64,000 nt of DNA from assembly GCF_002252565.1 (NCBI RefSeq), contig NZ_NPML01000019.1, positions 496,001 to 560,000 of the forward strand. Direction: 5' to 3'. The notes under the pieces were generated by a model that was not told the DNA's origin, did no database searches, and worked only from the letters and a program-made list of their open reading frames with translations. The position numbers were made by a program, and so were the translations under genes. Source of the DNA: Petroclostridium xylanilyticum (GTDB taxonomy: Bacteria; Bacillota; Clostridia; SK-Y3). Below, in pieces: positions 46,998-55,822 of this stretch (position 1 is the first letter of the stretch; each line of letters starts with the position of its first letter).

Positions 46998-47876
46998 ATG
47001 AAATTTTCATTAAAATTGACAGCATGTACTTTTGCAATAGCAGCAGGGATAATATTATCTTCCTCCGCTACCTTTGCTGCAACTCTTTTAAAAACCGGGT
47101 CACAAGGTAGCGAAGTATCAAAACTGCAGCAGGCATTAAAAAACGAGGGTTATTATTCTTATCATGTAACAGGCTACTATGGTTCTATTACCCAAAATGC
47201 CGTAATGTCGTTCCAAAAAGCAAATGGACTTATAACAGATGGAATTGCAGGACCTCAAACTTTAGCACAACTATATAATATCGTTTTAAAAATAGGCAGC
47301 TCCGGCAATGAAGTAACCCAACTGCAACAAACCCTTAGATCCAAAGGGTACTTTAACGGACCTGTAACAGGGTACTACGGTTCTATTACCCAAAATGCTG
47401 TTATTGTTTTTCAGCGTGACCACGGATTGACTGTAGACGGTATTGCAGGACCTCAAACCCTTGGTAAACTATATGGCAAAAATACTGCATCAACTAATAA
47501 TCGTAATATGTCAGAAGATATATACTGGCTTGCCAGAATCATTCAGGCCGAAGCAGGCGGAGAATCTTATAAGGGTAAAGTAGCAGTAGGGAATGTTGTT
47601 ATGAACAGGGTAAAATCATCCCTTTTTCCTAATACGGTAAAAGGAGTTATCTTTGAATACTATAAGGGTATCCCTATGTTTAGCCCTGTTGCAGACGGTA
47701 CCATTTATAACACACCAAGCCAGGAAAGTATTGATGCGGCCTATGCTGCTTATAACGGCGAAAAACCGGTAGGCAACGCAACTTATTTCTTTAATCCTGA
47801 TAAAGCTGCCGGCTCATGGATTGTAAAAAATAAAACCTATGTTGGCCGAATCGGCGGACATGCTTTCTACGCATAA
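46998..47876 (+). CDS. SleB-like cell-wall hydrolase with two peptidoglycan-binding domains
   Basis: An exported wall hydrolase of 292 residues. A signal peptide (1-28, SSATFAA) is followed by two PG_binding_1 repeats (about 34-90 and 98-155) that share YYGSITQNAV and DGIAGPQTL. A Hydrolase_2/SleB domain (168-292) begins ARIIQAEAGGE, with the catalytic glutamate in that motif. SleB cleaves spore cortex; vegetative relatives act in growth. I chose ATG 46998, with GGAAGGAG eight bases upstream. The longer in-frame reading from 46905 lies inside the riboswitch. Expression is expected to follow cyclic di-AMP, linking wall turnover to turgor signalling. Confidence 0.92.
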   Translation: MKFSLKLTACTFAIAAGIILSSSATFAATLLKTGSQGSEVSKLQQALKNEGYYSYHVTGYYGSITQNAVMSFQKANGLITDGIAGPQTLAQLYNIVLKIGSSGNEVTQLQQTLRSKGYFNGPVTGYYGSITQNAVIVFQRDHGLTVDGIAGPQTLGKLYGKNTASTNNRNMSEDIYWLARIIQAEAGGESYKGKVAVGNVVMNRVKSSLFPNTVKGVIFEYYKGIPMFSPVADGTIYNTPSQESIDAAYAAYNGEKPVGNATYFFNPDKAAGSWIVKNKTYVGRIGGHAFYA

Positions 47877-47887
47877 TGCATTTCATG

Positions 47888-47957
47888 CATTATGCAGATT
47901 GAGATTAAGATTGAGATTAAGCATTTTTACTGCTTAATCTCAATCTTAATCTTTTTT
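47888..47957 (+). terminator. Terminator built from AGATTA/AGATTG hexamers
   Basis: Units of AGATTG and AGATTA (47891-47920) pair with TGCTTAATCTC and CTTAATCT (47931-47952), ending in TTTTTT. Here the repeat family supplies the terminator. A further TTAGTCTCAATCTC copy is at 48010-48040. Confidence 0.7.
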
Positions 47958-48018
47958 ATTGCCTGCATTTCTCCATGATATACACAAATTGAGTATAGTT
48001 TTGATTTTGGTCTTAGTC

Positions 48019-48618
48019 TCAATCTCTATCTAAATCTTTTATAACTTTCTTATATTGTGCATAGTTATATAATTTATTAAGCACATCCACCAGGGCATTG
48101 GTAGAAATTCTAGAAGGCAGGCTTAACCTGTCAGTCAACTTTTTCCTTAATTCGCAGCTATTTGTTTTACCTATTAATCCATCATCATAAAGGTCCACCT
48201 TGGTAATCCTCCTGCCTTCAGGAGTAATTTCATCTTCATCTTCCACAACACAGCCTGCATTCTTTAATGCTTCCCGGATAAGCATGCTTTTTACGCCTTC
48301 GACGCCCAGCAGTCCTTCTTTTCCCGGAATAGTCTTTCTTTTCTCTATACCTTTTATTTCCGGAATGTAGGCGTGTTTTACATATTGGGCCGGTATACAT
48401 TGTTTTATATAATTTCTAATCATAAAACCTGCACGGTCAGAATCAGTAAGAACGACAATCCCTGTTTTTTCTGCAAGCTTTTTAATAAGTTCCATCTTGC
48501 TTCTGTCCTTGAATATGCTGAAACCGTTGGTAGTAATAATGGTTGCATCTACTATCTGCCCTAGCTTTATTTTGTCATAAGTTCCTTCAACAATAATGGC
48601 TTCTTTTATTTTAATCAT
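48019..48618 (-). CDS. Toprim/DUF4093 protein, ribonuclease M5-like
   Basis: A 199-residue protein with an N-terminal Toprim domain. The glutamate is in AIIVEGTYDKIKL (8-20) and the DxD-type pair in VLTDSDRAG (57-65). The C-terminal DUF4093 domain has GLIGKTNSCELRKKL, seen also in RNase M5, which matures 5S rRNA in Firmicutes. The EGTYDK variant replaces the EGRDD of the Bacillus enzyme. Classical rnmV lies between yabE and ksgA; those two genes occur at the right end of this window without it, so this may be the functional counterpart. The start has only a weak site. Confidence 0.75.
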   Translation of the reverse strand: MIKIKEAIIVEGTYDKIKLGQIVDATIITTNGFSIFKDRSKMELIKKLAEKTGIVVLTDSDRAGFMIRNYIKQCIPAQYVKHAYIPEIKGIEKRKTIPGKEGLLGVEGVKSMLIREALKNAGCVVEDEDEITPEGRRITKVDLYDDGLIGKTNSCELRKKLTDRLSLPSRISTNALVDVLNKLYNYAQYKKVIKDLDRD

Positions 48619-48621
48619 ATT

Positions 48622-48664
48622 TTAATGGAGGATAAATATCTCCCCACTCCTCACTCCCCACTAT
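48622..48664. repeat. GGGGAGT heptamer repeat
   Basis: Complement of GTGGGGAGTGAGGAGTGGGGAG, in the 54-bp gap between deoB and the Toprim gene. Confidence 0.65.
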
Positions 48665-48672
48665 TTTTACCA

Positions 48673-49848
48673 CTAATTTTTGATTGCATTTAGAAAGCTT
48701 GTTGCTCCAAAATCATGCCGGATATTAAATACCTCCGCAATGGTCGCTGCCATATCTGAAAAAGTCTTTCGTGTCCCTATATTAACTCCTGCTTTTATAC
48801 TTTTCCCATATAATAATACAGGTACATATTCCCTGGAATGGTCGGTGCTTTCGGTAGTTGGATCGCAGCCGTGGTCTGCAGTAATGATTAAAAGATCCGT
48901 ATCTTTCATCACCTGCATGATTTCCGGCAACCGGTTATCTACCGATTCCAATGCTTCTTTATATCCTTCCGCATTGTTCCTGTGGCCGTACACCATATCA
49001 AAATCTACAAGATTGGTAAAAATAAGTCCTCTGTTGTCTTCTTTTATTAACCGCAGTGTTTGGTCTATTCCATCCATATTATCTGATGTATGCACAGCAT
49101 AGGTAATACCTTTGCCTGCAAAAATATCTTCAATTTTACCTACTGCCATTACATCATAGCCTGCTTCCTTCAGTTTATCCAGTATAGTTGTCCCGGTAGG
49201 CTCAAGTGAGAAATCCTTTCTATTTTTGGTCCTTGTAAAATTACCCGGTTCTCCCACAAAGGGCCTCGCAATAACCCTGCCTACCGCATGTGGTCCTTTT
49301 AATATTTTCCTTGCTATTTCACATATTTTATAAAGCCTATCCACCGGTATAACTTCTTCATGAGCTGCAATTTGAAATACACTGTCTGCAGAAGTGTATA
49401 CAATAGGGTACCCGGTCTGCATGTGTTTTTCTCCCAGCTCTTTTATAATCTCGGTACCTGAAGCCGGATAATTACCCAGTATCTCTGTTTCTATCTGCTT
49501 TTTAAATTCGTTTATAACTTCCGGCGGGAAGCCTTGAGGATATATGGGAAATTCCTGTTCCAGCCTTATGCCGGAGATTTCCCAGTGCCCGGTTGTTGTA
49601 TCCTTACCCTTTGAAAGCTCTGCCATCCTGCCAAAACTGCCTTTGATGTCCTTAGGTACCGGCAAATAGTCTATACCTTCTATCTTCCCCATTCCCAATT
49701 CACACATATTAGGAATATTGATTCCATTAAAGGCTTTCACTATATTTCCTACTGTATTACTTCCCACATCACCGTAGTCTGCAGCATCGGGAAGTTCACC
49801 AATTCCTACACTGTCGAGGACGATTAGTACTACTCGATTGATACTCAT
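48673..49848 (-). CDS. deoB: Phosphopentomutase
   Basis: Interconverts ribose 1-phosphate (or deoxyribose 1-phosphate) and the 5-phosphate in nucleoside salvage. Alkaline-phosphatase superfamily metal ligands are seen: [16 protein letters not shown] at the start, the phospho-acceptor threonine in [11 protein letters not shown] (near 85), and [10 protein letters not shown] and [10 protein letters not shown] near the end. The length of about 391-394 residues is standard. AAGG lies about nine bases before ATG 49848; ATG 49857 is directly on that site. It is in the same orientation as the cupin gene just upstream and the Toprim gene downstream. Confidence 0.96.
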   Translation of the reverse strand: MSINRVVLIVLDSVGIGELPDAADYGDVGSNTVGNIVKAFNGINIPNMCELGMGKIEGIDYLPVPKDIKGSFGRMAELSKGKDTTTGHWEISGIRLEQEFPIYPQGFPPEVINEFKKQIETEILGNYPASGTEIIKELGEKHMQTGYPIVYTSADSVFQIAAHEEVIPVDRLYKICEIARKILKGPHAVGRVIARPFVGEPGNFTRTKNRKDFSLEPTGTTILDKLKEAGYDVMAVGKIEDIFAGKGITYAVHTSDNMDGIDQTLRLIKEDNRGLIFTNLVDFDMVYGHRNNAEGYKEALESVDNRLPEIMQVMKDTDLLIITADHGCDPTTESTDHSREYVPVLLYGKSIKAGVNIGTRKTFSDMAATIAEVFNIRHDFGATSFLNAIKN

Positions 49849-49871
49849 TTTGTTCATCCTTTCGTCACAAA

Positions 49872-50153
49872 CTATTCAATGCTAAAATTAAAGGTATACG
49901 CTTTTTTGATAGTCTTCCTTACTTCCCAGGTACATTTTAGTCCTTTAGGAAAGGATACAAGCATTCCATTTGTAATATGTACCTCCTGATCAGACGTCTT
50001 TACAATGACATCTCCTTCAAATACATATGCTGTTTCCTGTTCGGGATACTGCCAATCAAATATGCTGGGTTCACATTCCCAACGATTCCAGGAATCAATA
50101 CCAAGTTTTTTGGCTTCCTCAAGACTCATCGTTTTGGTAATAATTTTATTCAT
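49872..50153 (-). CDS. Small cupin-domain protein (DUF861-like)
   Basis: A 93-residue single-domain cupin. The beta-barrel strands are seen in [38 protein letters not shown] at about residues 38-77 (cited for location). The motif resembles the ethanolamine/ureidoglycolate-type DUF861 cupins. No full metal-histidine set is apparent. GGAGGG lies six bases before the ATG. It ends 15 bp before deoB and probably shares the transcript. Its ligand is unknown. Confidence 0.82.
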   Translation of the reverse strand: MNKIITKTMSLEEAKKLGIDSWNRWECEPSIFDWQYPEQETAYVFEGDVIVKTSDQEVHITNGMLVSFPKGLKCTWEVRKTIKKAYTFNFSIE

Positions 50154-50265
50154 TGCATACCCTCCAATACTGTCATAAAATAATTTCCATCTTAAATTAT
50201 ATCATTAAAACATATTTTGGGATAAGTTACTTTTATTTTACACAACAAGCACATATGCAAAAAAG

Positions 50266-50967
50266 TCATCTCCTGCTTACATCACGGTAGAACATTAAAA
50301 AGCACCCTGCTGTTGTCTTTTCAGCTAATGGGAGTGCGTATTTGGTTATGCGGAAAAATCTTTCTCTGTCCTGGGGAACACAGTGGAATTTTTTATATAC
50401 CTTTATAGCTATTTTGGCATTGTATCTTATAAATTCTTCTACACTTCTAAGATATACTCCTCCCTCCGTAGCTTTAAATATATCTGCTTCATTATAAACC
50501 TTTTGTACAAATTTCTCATATTGATGGTGATTGTCCAAAAGCCGGATATTTGCATGCTGGGGTATGGTCATATCCTGGATAAGATGGACAGTTGCTCCAA
50601 GATAAAACATTGCCTTGTTGATATCATTTTGTTTCCAGTATTTTTTTGCCTTTTCGTAATAACCTTCCGCTAATGATAACGCATTACGTTGTCCATACAA
50701 ACCCCGTTCCTTCAAAGGACTGTAGAAATGTCCGATACTTTTAAGGTCCTGGTCTGCCCACACGACACCTTTATTTAAGTCAACAGCATAGTCGGAAAAA
50801 AAATAATATGCATCTTCAAAATTATCATTTTTAAGTATCTCTAACGCCTGCATATTAATAAATATGTGCACCTTGCATTGAGTTTTAATGATTGTTTTTT
50901 TAAAAGGATTGATAATCATTAACGTAAATCTGACCAGGTTGCCATATGTTTTTTCTACTACACTCAT
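50266..50967 (-). CDS. Zinc-dependent phospholipase C family protein
   Basis: A 233-residue protein of the zinc phospholipase C/S1-P1 nuclease-like fold that includes the C. perfringens alpha-toxin catalytic domain. Metal ligands are visible: H and D in CKVHIFINMQAL, D in VWADQDLKS, H in IGHFYSP, and the strong HLIQDMTIPQHANI helix. No signal peptide is seen, unlike toxins, so an intracellular or sporulation role is more likely. I chose ATG 50967 because AGGTGAT lies four bases upstream and this length fits close homologues. The frame is open for 73 more codons upstream, described separately. Confidence 0.82.
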   Translation of the reverse strand: MSVVEKTYGNLVRFTLMIINPFKKTIIKTQCKVHIFINMQALEILKNDNFEDAYYFFSDYAVDLNKGVVWADQDLKSIGHFYSPLKERGLYGQRNALSLAEGYYEKAKKYWKQNDINKAMFYLGATVHLIQDMTIPQHANIRLLDNHHQYEKFVQKVYNEADIFKATEGGVYLRSVEEFIRYNAKIAIKVYKKFHCVPQDRERFFRITKYALPLAEKTTAGCFLMFYRDVSRR

Positions 50968-51228
50968 TACATCACCTACTTTTATCAATACCTTTACATA
51001 GTATGCCCTGTAAAAAAGTATTATAACTATTCCTGAACTGATGGTTTCGTCTACCTCTGCACTCCAGGGGTATACTGATATGGCAATAGGAAATGTAATC
51101 GATTCTACCATTTGTAATATTGGCTTTATCCTTGGAATATGCAATCTTATTTCTCCTGTTGTCTCTATATTGCACATATCTTGCAATACTAGTCCATTTA
51201 TTCTTATAGTTTTCTTTTGTATGAATAC
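50968..51228 (-). pseudogene. Possible DUF3794/SPOCS-like fragment in frame upstream of the phospholipase
   Basis: The frame in front of the phospholipase is open from a TAG near 51229, with TTG 51186 as the only plausible start and no ribosome site. The segment IRLHIPRIKPILQMVESI, followed by GIVIILFYRAYYVKVLIKV, resembles a SPOCS (DUF3794) module (P-x-x-KP, then a G-strand and Y-strand), found in spore-coat proteins. It may be a decayed gene, the 5' part of a fusion, or coincidence. Confidence 0.35.
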
Positions 51229-51312
51229 TATTCGCTAATTGCCAATCTTGTTATGATTATGTTATAATTTGTCATATATAATGCTGGATTTTTTATCGTA
51301 AGGAGTATACAT

Positions 51313-52653
51313 ATGAGGGACCACTATGAGAAATTATTAAAACAGGCTCACCATTCTCTTTCGAGAATAACGATATACAGAAATATTATGCAGGATGAAG
51401 CAGTTAGGGTATTTTCCCAACTCATTAATGAATTAAGCAGTGCAAATCCTATTTATGAAAATCTTATTGAAAAATATCATCTTCTTTCATCACAATTAAT
51501 AAGCCTTTATGGAATGAATAACCGGATTGTAGGAGACTTATGGCAGCATCATATTGTAAATCTTATTATAAATGATGAAAACATCTTTAGCCTGACCTGC
51601 GAAAGAGGTAATATTCAAAATATCCCTGAACCTATTCTTACTGTCGTGCAATATGATCTTAAGTATATGCAGCTGCTATTTAATATTAATGGCAGAATAC
51701 TTCAGGAAGCACTAAAAGATAAAACTTCTATAGAAGTCTGGCCCTCCTGGGAAATTAGTACTGATACCAAACTGCAGCTATCTATAGGAACTATTCTTTT
51801 AAATTCTGAAAGTTGGGAAAATACATTAGAAGAGCTGGCACATTACTATTCAGAAAACGGGTGTGGTATCTTTAACAAATTTAAAGCTTTCCGGTGGATT
51901 AAAAAGGGTCATTTTGGCTCTCTTATGGGAATAAGCAGTCCGGACCCGGTCAGGTTTGCTAATTTAATCGGATATGAACGGGAGCGCTCCAGCGTGATAG
52001 AAAATACACTGCAATTTATTCACGGGTTTCCGGCAAACAATGTTCTCCTCTACGGAGATAGAGGGACAGGTAAATCATCTACAGTAAAAGCATTATTAAA
52101 TGAGTATTCATCTAAAGGATTGAGGCTTATAGAAGTATCAAAATATCATCTCAATGACCTGCCGGAAATTTTGGAGATACTTCAAAATCGAGGATTAAAA
52201 TTTATTATCTTTGTAGATGATCTGTCTTTCGAAAGTGACGAAAGCCAATACCGTGAACTGAAATCAATCCTGGAGGGCGGAATAGAAATCAGGCCTCAAA
52301 ATGTTTTGATATATGCAACCTCTAACCGACGACATCTAATAAAAGAATATTTTAGTGAACGATCCACCAGCGATGAGATTAGCAGCCAGGATACTTTACA
52401 GGAAAAACTATCGCTAGCCGACAGATTTGGGATTACAGTCACATTTATTTCTCCTGACCAGGAAAGATATTTAAAAATAGTAGAAGAACTAGCCAGACAG
52501 CGCAACCTGGAAATTGATAAAGATGTATTACGGAATTCAGCACTAAAATGGGAAATAAAGCATAATGGACGGACACCCCGGACAGCCAGACAATTTATCG
52601 ATCATCTGGAAGGACAGTTGAAGTTACAAGACGTAAAAAATGCACTGCGTTAG
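51313..52653 (+). CDS. DUF815 AAA-type ATP-binding protein
   Basis: A 446-residue P-loop ATPase of the DUF815 family, which belongs to the AAA+ class. Residues 1-200 are helical and less conserved. Walker A is GDRGTGKSS near 252, Walker B is FIIFVDDLSFE near 298, a sensor asparagine lies in YATSNRRHL near 335, and an arginine-containing LADRFGITVTF segment follows. The role is unknown; the fold suggests remodelling of a protein or nucleic acid. AAGGAG lies seven bases before the ATG. The stop codon is inside the loop of a strong terminator hairpin. Confidence 0.92.
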   Translation: MRDHYEKLLKQAHHSLSRITIYRNIMQDEAVRVFSQLINELSSANPIYENLIEKYHLLSSQLISLYGMNNRIVGDLWQHHIVNLIINDENIFSLTCERGNIQNIPEPILTVVQYDLKYMQLLFNINGRILQEALKDKTSIEVWPSWEISTDTKLQLSIGTILLNSESWENTLEELAHYYSENGCGIFNKFKAFRWIKKGHFGSLMGISSPDPVRFANLIGYERERSSVIENTLQFIHGFPANNVLLYGDRGTGKSSTVKALLNEYSSKGLRLIEVSKYHLNDLPEILEILQNRGLKFIIFVDDLSFESDESQYRELKSILEGGIEIRPQNVLIYATSNRRHLIKEYFSERSTSDEISSQDTLQEKLSLADRFGITVTFISPDQERYLKIVEELARQRNLEIDKDVLRNSALKWEIKHNGRTPRTARQFIDHLEGQLKLQDVKNALR

Positions 52654-52676
52654 CAGTGCGTCTTTTACGTCTTACC
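52635..52676. terminator. Bidirectional terminator overlapping a stop codon
   Basis: GCACTGC and GCAGTGC pair around GTTA, which contains the TAG stop of the DUF815 gene. Outer arms GACGTAAAA and TTTTACGTC extend the stem. The convergent rubredoxin-like gene ends inside the same structure. Confidence 0.85.
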
Positions 52677-53007
52677 ATTTCCCTTTCTTCATATGCCCCT
52701 CAATCTCTGCTTTACATCTCTGCTTAATTACCCACGCTTCATCCTTTGCCTTTGTAAATGCCGCTACACAAGCTGGATCTAAATTAAGCTTTATACCTTC
52801 TTCACACAATTGGGCAATCTTTCTGGCCAGTAGAATGATTTCCATATGTATGTCATTTGTCCTGTCAGAGTTATAAATTTTATCAGCATCTTCCTTACTG
52901 AGTTCTACAAATTTTTCTTGAGGTGCACCGCACTTTGGACAAACTTCAGCCGCTTCTTCTCCCTCATGGACATATCCGCAAACAGCACACTTAAATAATT
53001 TTTTCAT
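52672..53007 (-). CDS. Rubredoxin-like domain protein
   Basis: A 111-residue protein. The N-terminus MKKLFKCAVCGYVHEGEEA, with CPKCGAP at 23-29, is a rubredoxin-like iron site (two CxxC pairs). The remaining 75 residues are helical and resemble a linker or partner-binding domain, with two further cysteines. Rubrerythrin-associated electron carriers of anaerobes look like this; it probably passes electrons in oxidative-stress defence. GGAGG lies about nine bases before the ATG. It is convergent with the DUF815 gene. Confidence 0.85.
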   Translation of the reverse strand: MKKLFKCAVCGYVHEGEEAAEVCPKCGAPQEKFVELSKEDADKIYNSDRTNDIHMEIILLARKIAQLCEEGIKLNLDPACVAAFTKAKDEAWVIKQRCKAEIEGHMKKGKW

Positions 53008-53125
53008 TAATAATCATCCTCCTAAGTATAATATTTATAGCACCAAAATTTTTAAAATCTTATCCTGCTTCTTATTTACCCATGGAAATTATATAGTAAA
53101 CAAAAATTTATACAATTATCATATA

Positions 53126-53371
53126 TCACATATGCCTTGATAATCTCCTTATAGCAAATTGCATTTTTTTTGATGCAGTTTTTACAATCCATTGGGAGTC
53201 TACGCTCCTCTTTCCTTTTGCTGCTTTTACTCTAGGCTTTTTTAATCTTGTTCGCTTTAGTGTATTATCTACCTCTTCCATCTTAACATCCAGATATTCT
53301 TCAATTTCATTTAAACCCTTTTTGATTTTTTGTATTGAAAAAAGATTTTTTATATATTTGGAAAATGTCAT
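53126..53371 (-). CDS. Small basic hypothetical protein
   Basis: An 81-residue protein with a predicted helix (KIKKGLNEIEEYLDVKMEEVDN, cited as residues 15-36) and a strongly basic C-terminal half (KRTRLKKPRVKAAKGKR). I do not recognise the family. I chose ATG 53371 because GGAGG lies seven bases upstream. Its charge pattern would allow nucleic-acid or membrane binding, but this is only a description. Confidence 0.6.
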   Translation of the reverse strand: MTFSKYIKNLFSIQKIKKGLNEIEEYLDVKMEEVDNTLKRTRLKKPRVKAAKGKRSVDSQWIVKTASKKMQFAIRRLSRHM

Positions 53372-53494
53372 TTTATCGCCTCCGGAATTACTCTTACACA
53401 ACTATATTTATATACTACAGTATATGCATAGGTGCGACATAATGTACAAAATTGTTGCAGGGCAATATAAAAGTAATGTAAAATAAAAAAGGCA

Positions 53495-53580
53495 TAAAAA
53501 AAGTCGCGGTAGATAATTCTACCGCCAGATAAGTAAAGGGGGTCTCAATGTATTTTGTGAGGTCATTATTAATGATGCCC
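53495..53580 (-). ncRNA. Candidate small RNA, twin copy 1
   Basis: On the minus strand an AATAAT box (53564-53572) precedes GACCTCAC, a first hairpin (GACCTCA with TGAGACC, G-U pairs allowed), a 20-nt spacer, and a second hairpin GCGGTAGA/TCTACCGC (53506-53525) followed by GACTTTTTTT, a perfect intrinsic terminator. It is about 75 nt long and has no open frame. A sister copy follows at 53704-53790; 50 bases are identical between them. Confidence 0.5.
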
Positions 53581-53703
53581 GGTTTTGCTTTTTATTATAC
53601 ATACTGTACAAAAAATTTTTAAAGTTTTTCATAAAATCGAGATTAAGATTAAGAACGTATTTTACCTTACCATTAGCAAGTAATTTCAAAGCAAAATTTC
53701 CTG

Positions 53704-53790
53704 TATAAAAAAAGAGGGCGGCAGATAACCTACCGCCAGATAAGTAAAGGGGGTCTCAATGTATTTTGTGAGGTCATTATAAAGTATACC
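53704..53790 (-). ncRNA. Candidate small RNA, twin copy 2
   Basis: Same layout, 211 bp away: TATAAT box, GACCTCAC hairpin, spacer, GGCGGTAG/CTGCCGCC hairpin and CTCTTTTTTT. Its one stem change is a G-U pair on the minus strand but a C-A mismatch on the plus strand, which favours a minus-strand RNA. Confidence 0.5.
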
Positions 53791-54070
53791 CGCTTTGACA
53801 ACTTCTATACACAAATATGAGACCTTTTTAAAATTTTTATACCGATAACCAATATTAAAAGCTAAAAATAAATTAATGTAGTTATCGATGAAATTCGCGA
53901 AGTTTGTATTAAGGAAATATTGAATTTTAAACTTCGCTCATTATAAGACTAAAGTTTGAGATTCAGATTAAGGCTGAAATTAAGAGTAGATTATAAGCCA
54001 TATACAATAAAATTTAACAATAAAACCGATAGAACATGGAAATAATTCTATACAAATACCTTTCAATGGC

Positions 54071-54221
54071 TATATAAGTATTACTAAGTACTTTACATTG
54101 TCTATTTTAGTTCACAGTTCACGGTTCACAGGATTTTCTTGGCTAATTTCTGTGAACTGAGAACTGTGAACCGTGAACAAAATAACAATAATGTAACATA
54201 CTTAGTGTTATATATATAGCA
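54071..54221. mobile_element. MITE-like palindromic element, copy 2
   Basis: The 151-bp twin of 7377-7529, with a single substitution and a 2-bp shorter TA run. It lies upstream of murT in a gene-free stretch (53800-54330) that otherwise contains only AGATTA units (53948-53990). Confidence 0.7.
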
Positions 54222-54334
54222 AGTAAATTATATTGTAAAATCCTGCTATTTATAATTTATGGTTTACTATTTAACAACTAGCAGTTAATATTATATCTGT
54301 GGACTGTGAACTCAAAAAGAAAAAGGTGATATTT

Positions 54335-55696
54335 ATGAATTACATACGAAAATTGTTTGCAATATGGGCCGCAAAAGCTGCAATTATAGCAAGCAAATTG
54401 TTGGGTAAAAAAGGTTCTTCCGGCCCGGGAAATATTGCACTTAAAATATATCCAAATATTCTAAAGGATTTAGCCTCAAGGGTAAAAAAAGAAATACTGA
54501 TTGTTTGTGGAACCAATGGAAAAACCACGACAAACAACATGGTATATAACTTATTAACTGCCAATGGCTACAGCGTAGTATGCAACAGGGTAGGCGCCAA
54601 TATGCTGGAAGGGATTGTTACAGCCTTTGTTAATTCCGCTACCCTATGGGGTAGTCTGGATGCAGATTATGCATCTATTGAGGTGGACGAAGCATCGGCG
54701 GTGAAAATTTTTGACCACCTTTCTCCTTCAAAAATCATCATTACAAATTTATTTAGAGATCAACTGGACCGATATGGCGAAATAGATATCACAATAAAGC
54801 TCTTGAATCAAGCTTTAAAAAAAGTTCCGGAAGCCAGCCTTATATTAAATGGAGATGATCCTCTTACAGCCCGTTTTGGTCATAATACTGATAGAAAGTG
54901 TTACTTTTTTGGGATAGATCAGAATTTGAATATTAGTCTGAATGAAACAAAAGAAGGCCGCTTTTGTACCTTTTGTGGTGAAGAGCTACAGTACAACTAC
55001 TACCACTACAGCCAACTGGGTGACTTTTTTTGTCCTTCCTGCGGTTTTAAACGTCCTTCCCTTGACTTTAAGGCCTTCGACGTGCATCTTGAGGACGGGC
55101 TGCAGTTTGAAGTAGCTTATGATTGCTCTACTGCTTCGTTTAACTTGAATTATAAGGGATTTTATAATATATATAATATCCTTGCATCCATGTCGGCAGC
55201 AACCTTACTTGGTATTGATATTCATACCATCAACAATGTATTAAGCCGCTATAAACCGCAGATAGGCCGTATGGAAACCTTTCACCTGGGTAAACCGGTT
55301 ATATTTAACCTGTCTAAAAACCCTGCAGGTTTTAATCAGGCTATTTCCGCCGTACTCCAGGACCCTCGTACAAAAGATATAATGGTGGTTATCAATGACA
55401 ATGCCCAGGATGGTAAAGATATCTCATGGATATGGGATGTAGATTTTGAAAGGTTTGTAACACCAAACATTAAAAGCTATATTGCCTCAGGAATCAGAAA
55501 GGAAGATGTAGCAGTACGGTTTAAGTATGCAGGCATTGATGAAGATAATGTTACGATACAAGGAGATATAAGGTCGGCAATTATTGATCTAGTGAACCGC
55601 AGTGGTGAAGTATGCTATATATTGGTAAATTATACTGCCCTTTTTAGTACGCAGAATATATTGAAATCCCTTGAGAAAAGTGGAGAATATAAGTAA
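54335..55696 (+). CDS. murT: Lipid II isoglutaminyl synthase, MurT subunit
   Basis: With GatD it amidates the D-glutamate of lipid II to isoglutamine, which is needed for cross-linking of Gram-positive wall. The 453-residue Mur ligase-like protein has a P-loop VCGTNGKTTTNN near 55-66 and a central domain with a zinc ribbon (CTFCGEEL near 209, CPSCGF near 229). The C-terminal MurT domain has NDNAQDGKDISWIWD near 365, which holds the catalytic aspartate. I chose ATG 54335, with AAGGTGAT five bases upstream. A GTG at 54299 lies in a repeat. gatD follows after a 126-bp repeat-filled gap. Confidence 0.95.
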   Translation: MNYIRKLFAIWAAKAAIIASKLLGKKGSSGPGNIALKIYPNILKDLASRVKKEILIVCGTNGKTTTNNMVYNLLTANGYSVVCNRVGANMLEGIVTAFVNSATLWGSLDADYASIEVDEASAVKIFDHLSPSKIIITNLFRDQLDRYGEIDITIKLLNQALKKVPEASLILNGDDPLTARFGHNTDRKCYFFGIDQNLNISLNETKEGRFCTFCGEELQYNYYHYSQLGDFFCPSCGFKRPSLDFKAFDVHLEDGLQFEVAYDCSTASFNLNYKGFYNIYNILASMSAATLLGIDIHTINNVLSRYKPQIGRMETFHLGKPVIFNLSKNPAGFNQAISAVLQDPRTKDIMVVINDNAQDGKDISWIWDVDFERFVTPNIKSYIASGIRKEDVAVRFKYAGIDEDNVTIQGDIRSAIIDLVNRSGEVCYILVNYTALFSTQNILKSLEKSGEYK

Positions 55697-55723
55697 AAGA
55701 TTAAGGTTGAGATTCTAAAACTA

Positions 55724-55798
55724 AGTTCATAGTTCACGGTTCACAATAATTGAGATAACTATTAAAATCTGTGAACCGTGAACTGTTAACTGTGAACT
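55724..55798. repeat. YGTGAAC heptamer inverted repeat inside the murT-gatD operon
   Basis: CATAGTTCACGGTTCAC pairs with GTGAACCGTGAACTG across about 30 bp. AGATTA-type units (55697-55713) precede it. Confidence 0.7.
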
Positions 55799-55822
55799 AC
55801 TATACAACGGAGATGATAACAA

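Noticed and set aside
50972-51175. A 67-codon minus-strand frame overlapping the SPOCS-like segment
   Set aside because: It is in another frame, has no ribosome site and shows no domain pattern.
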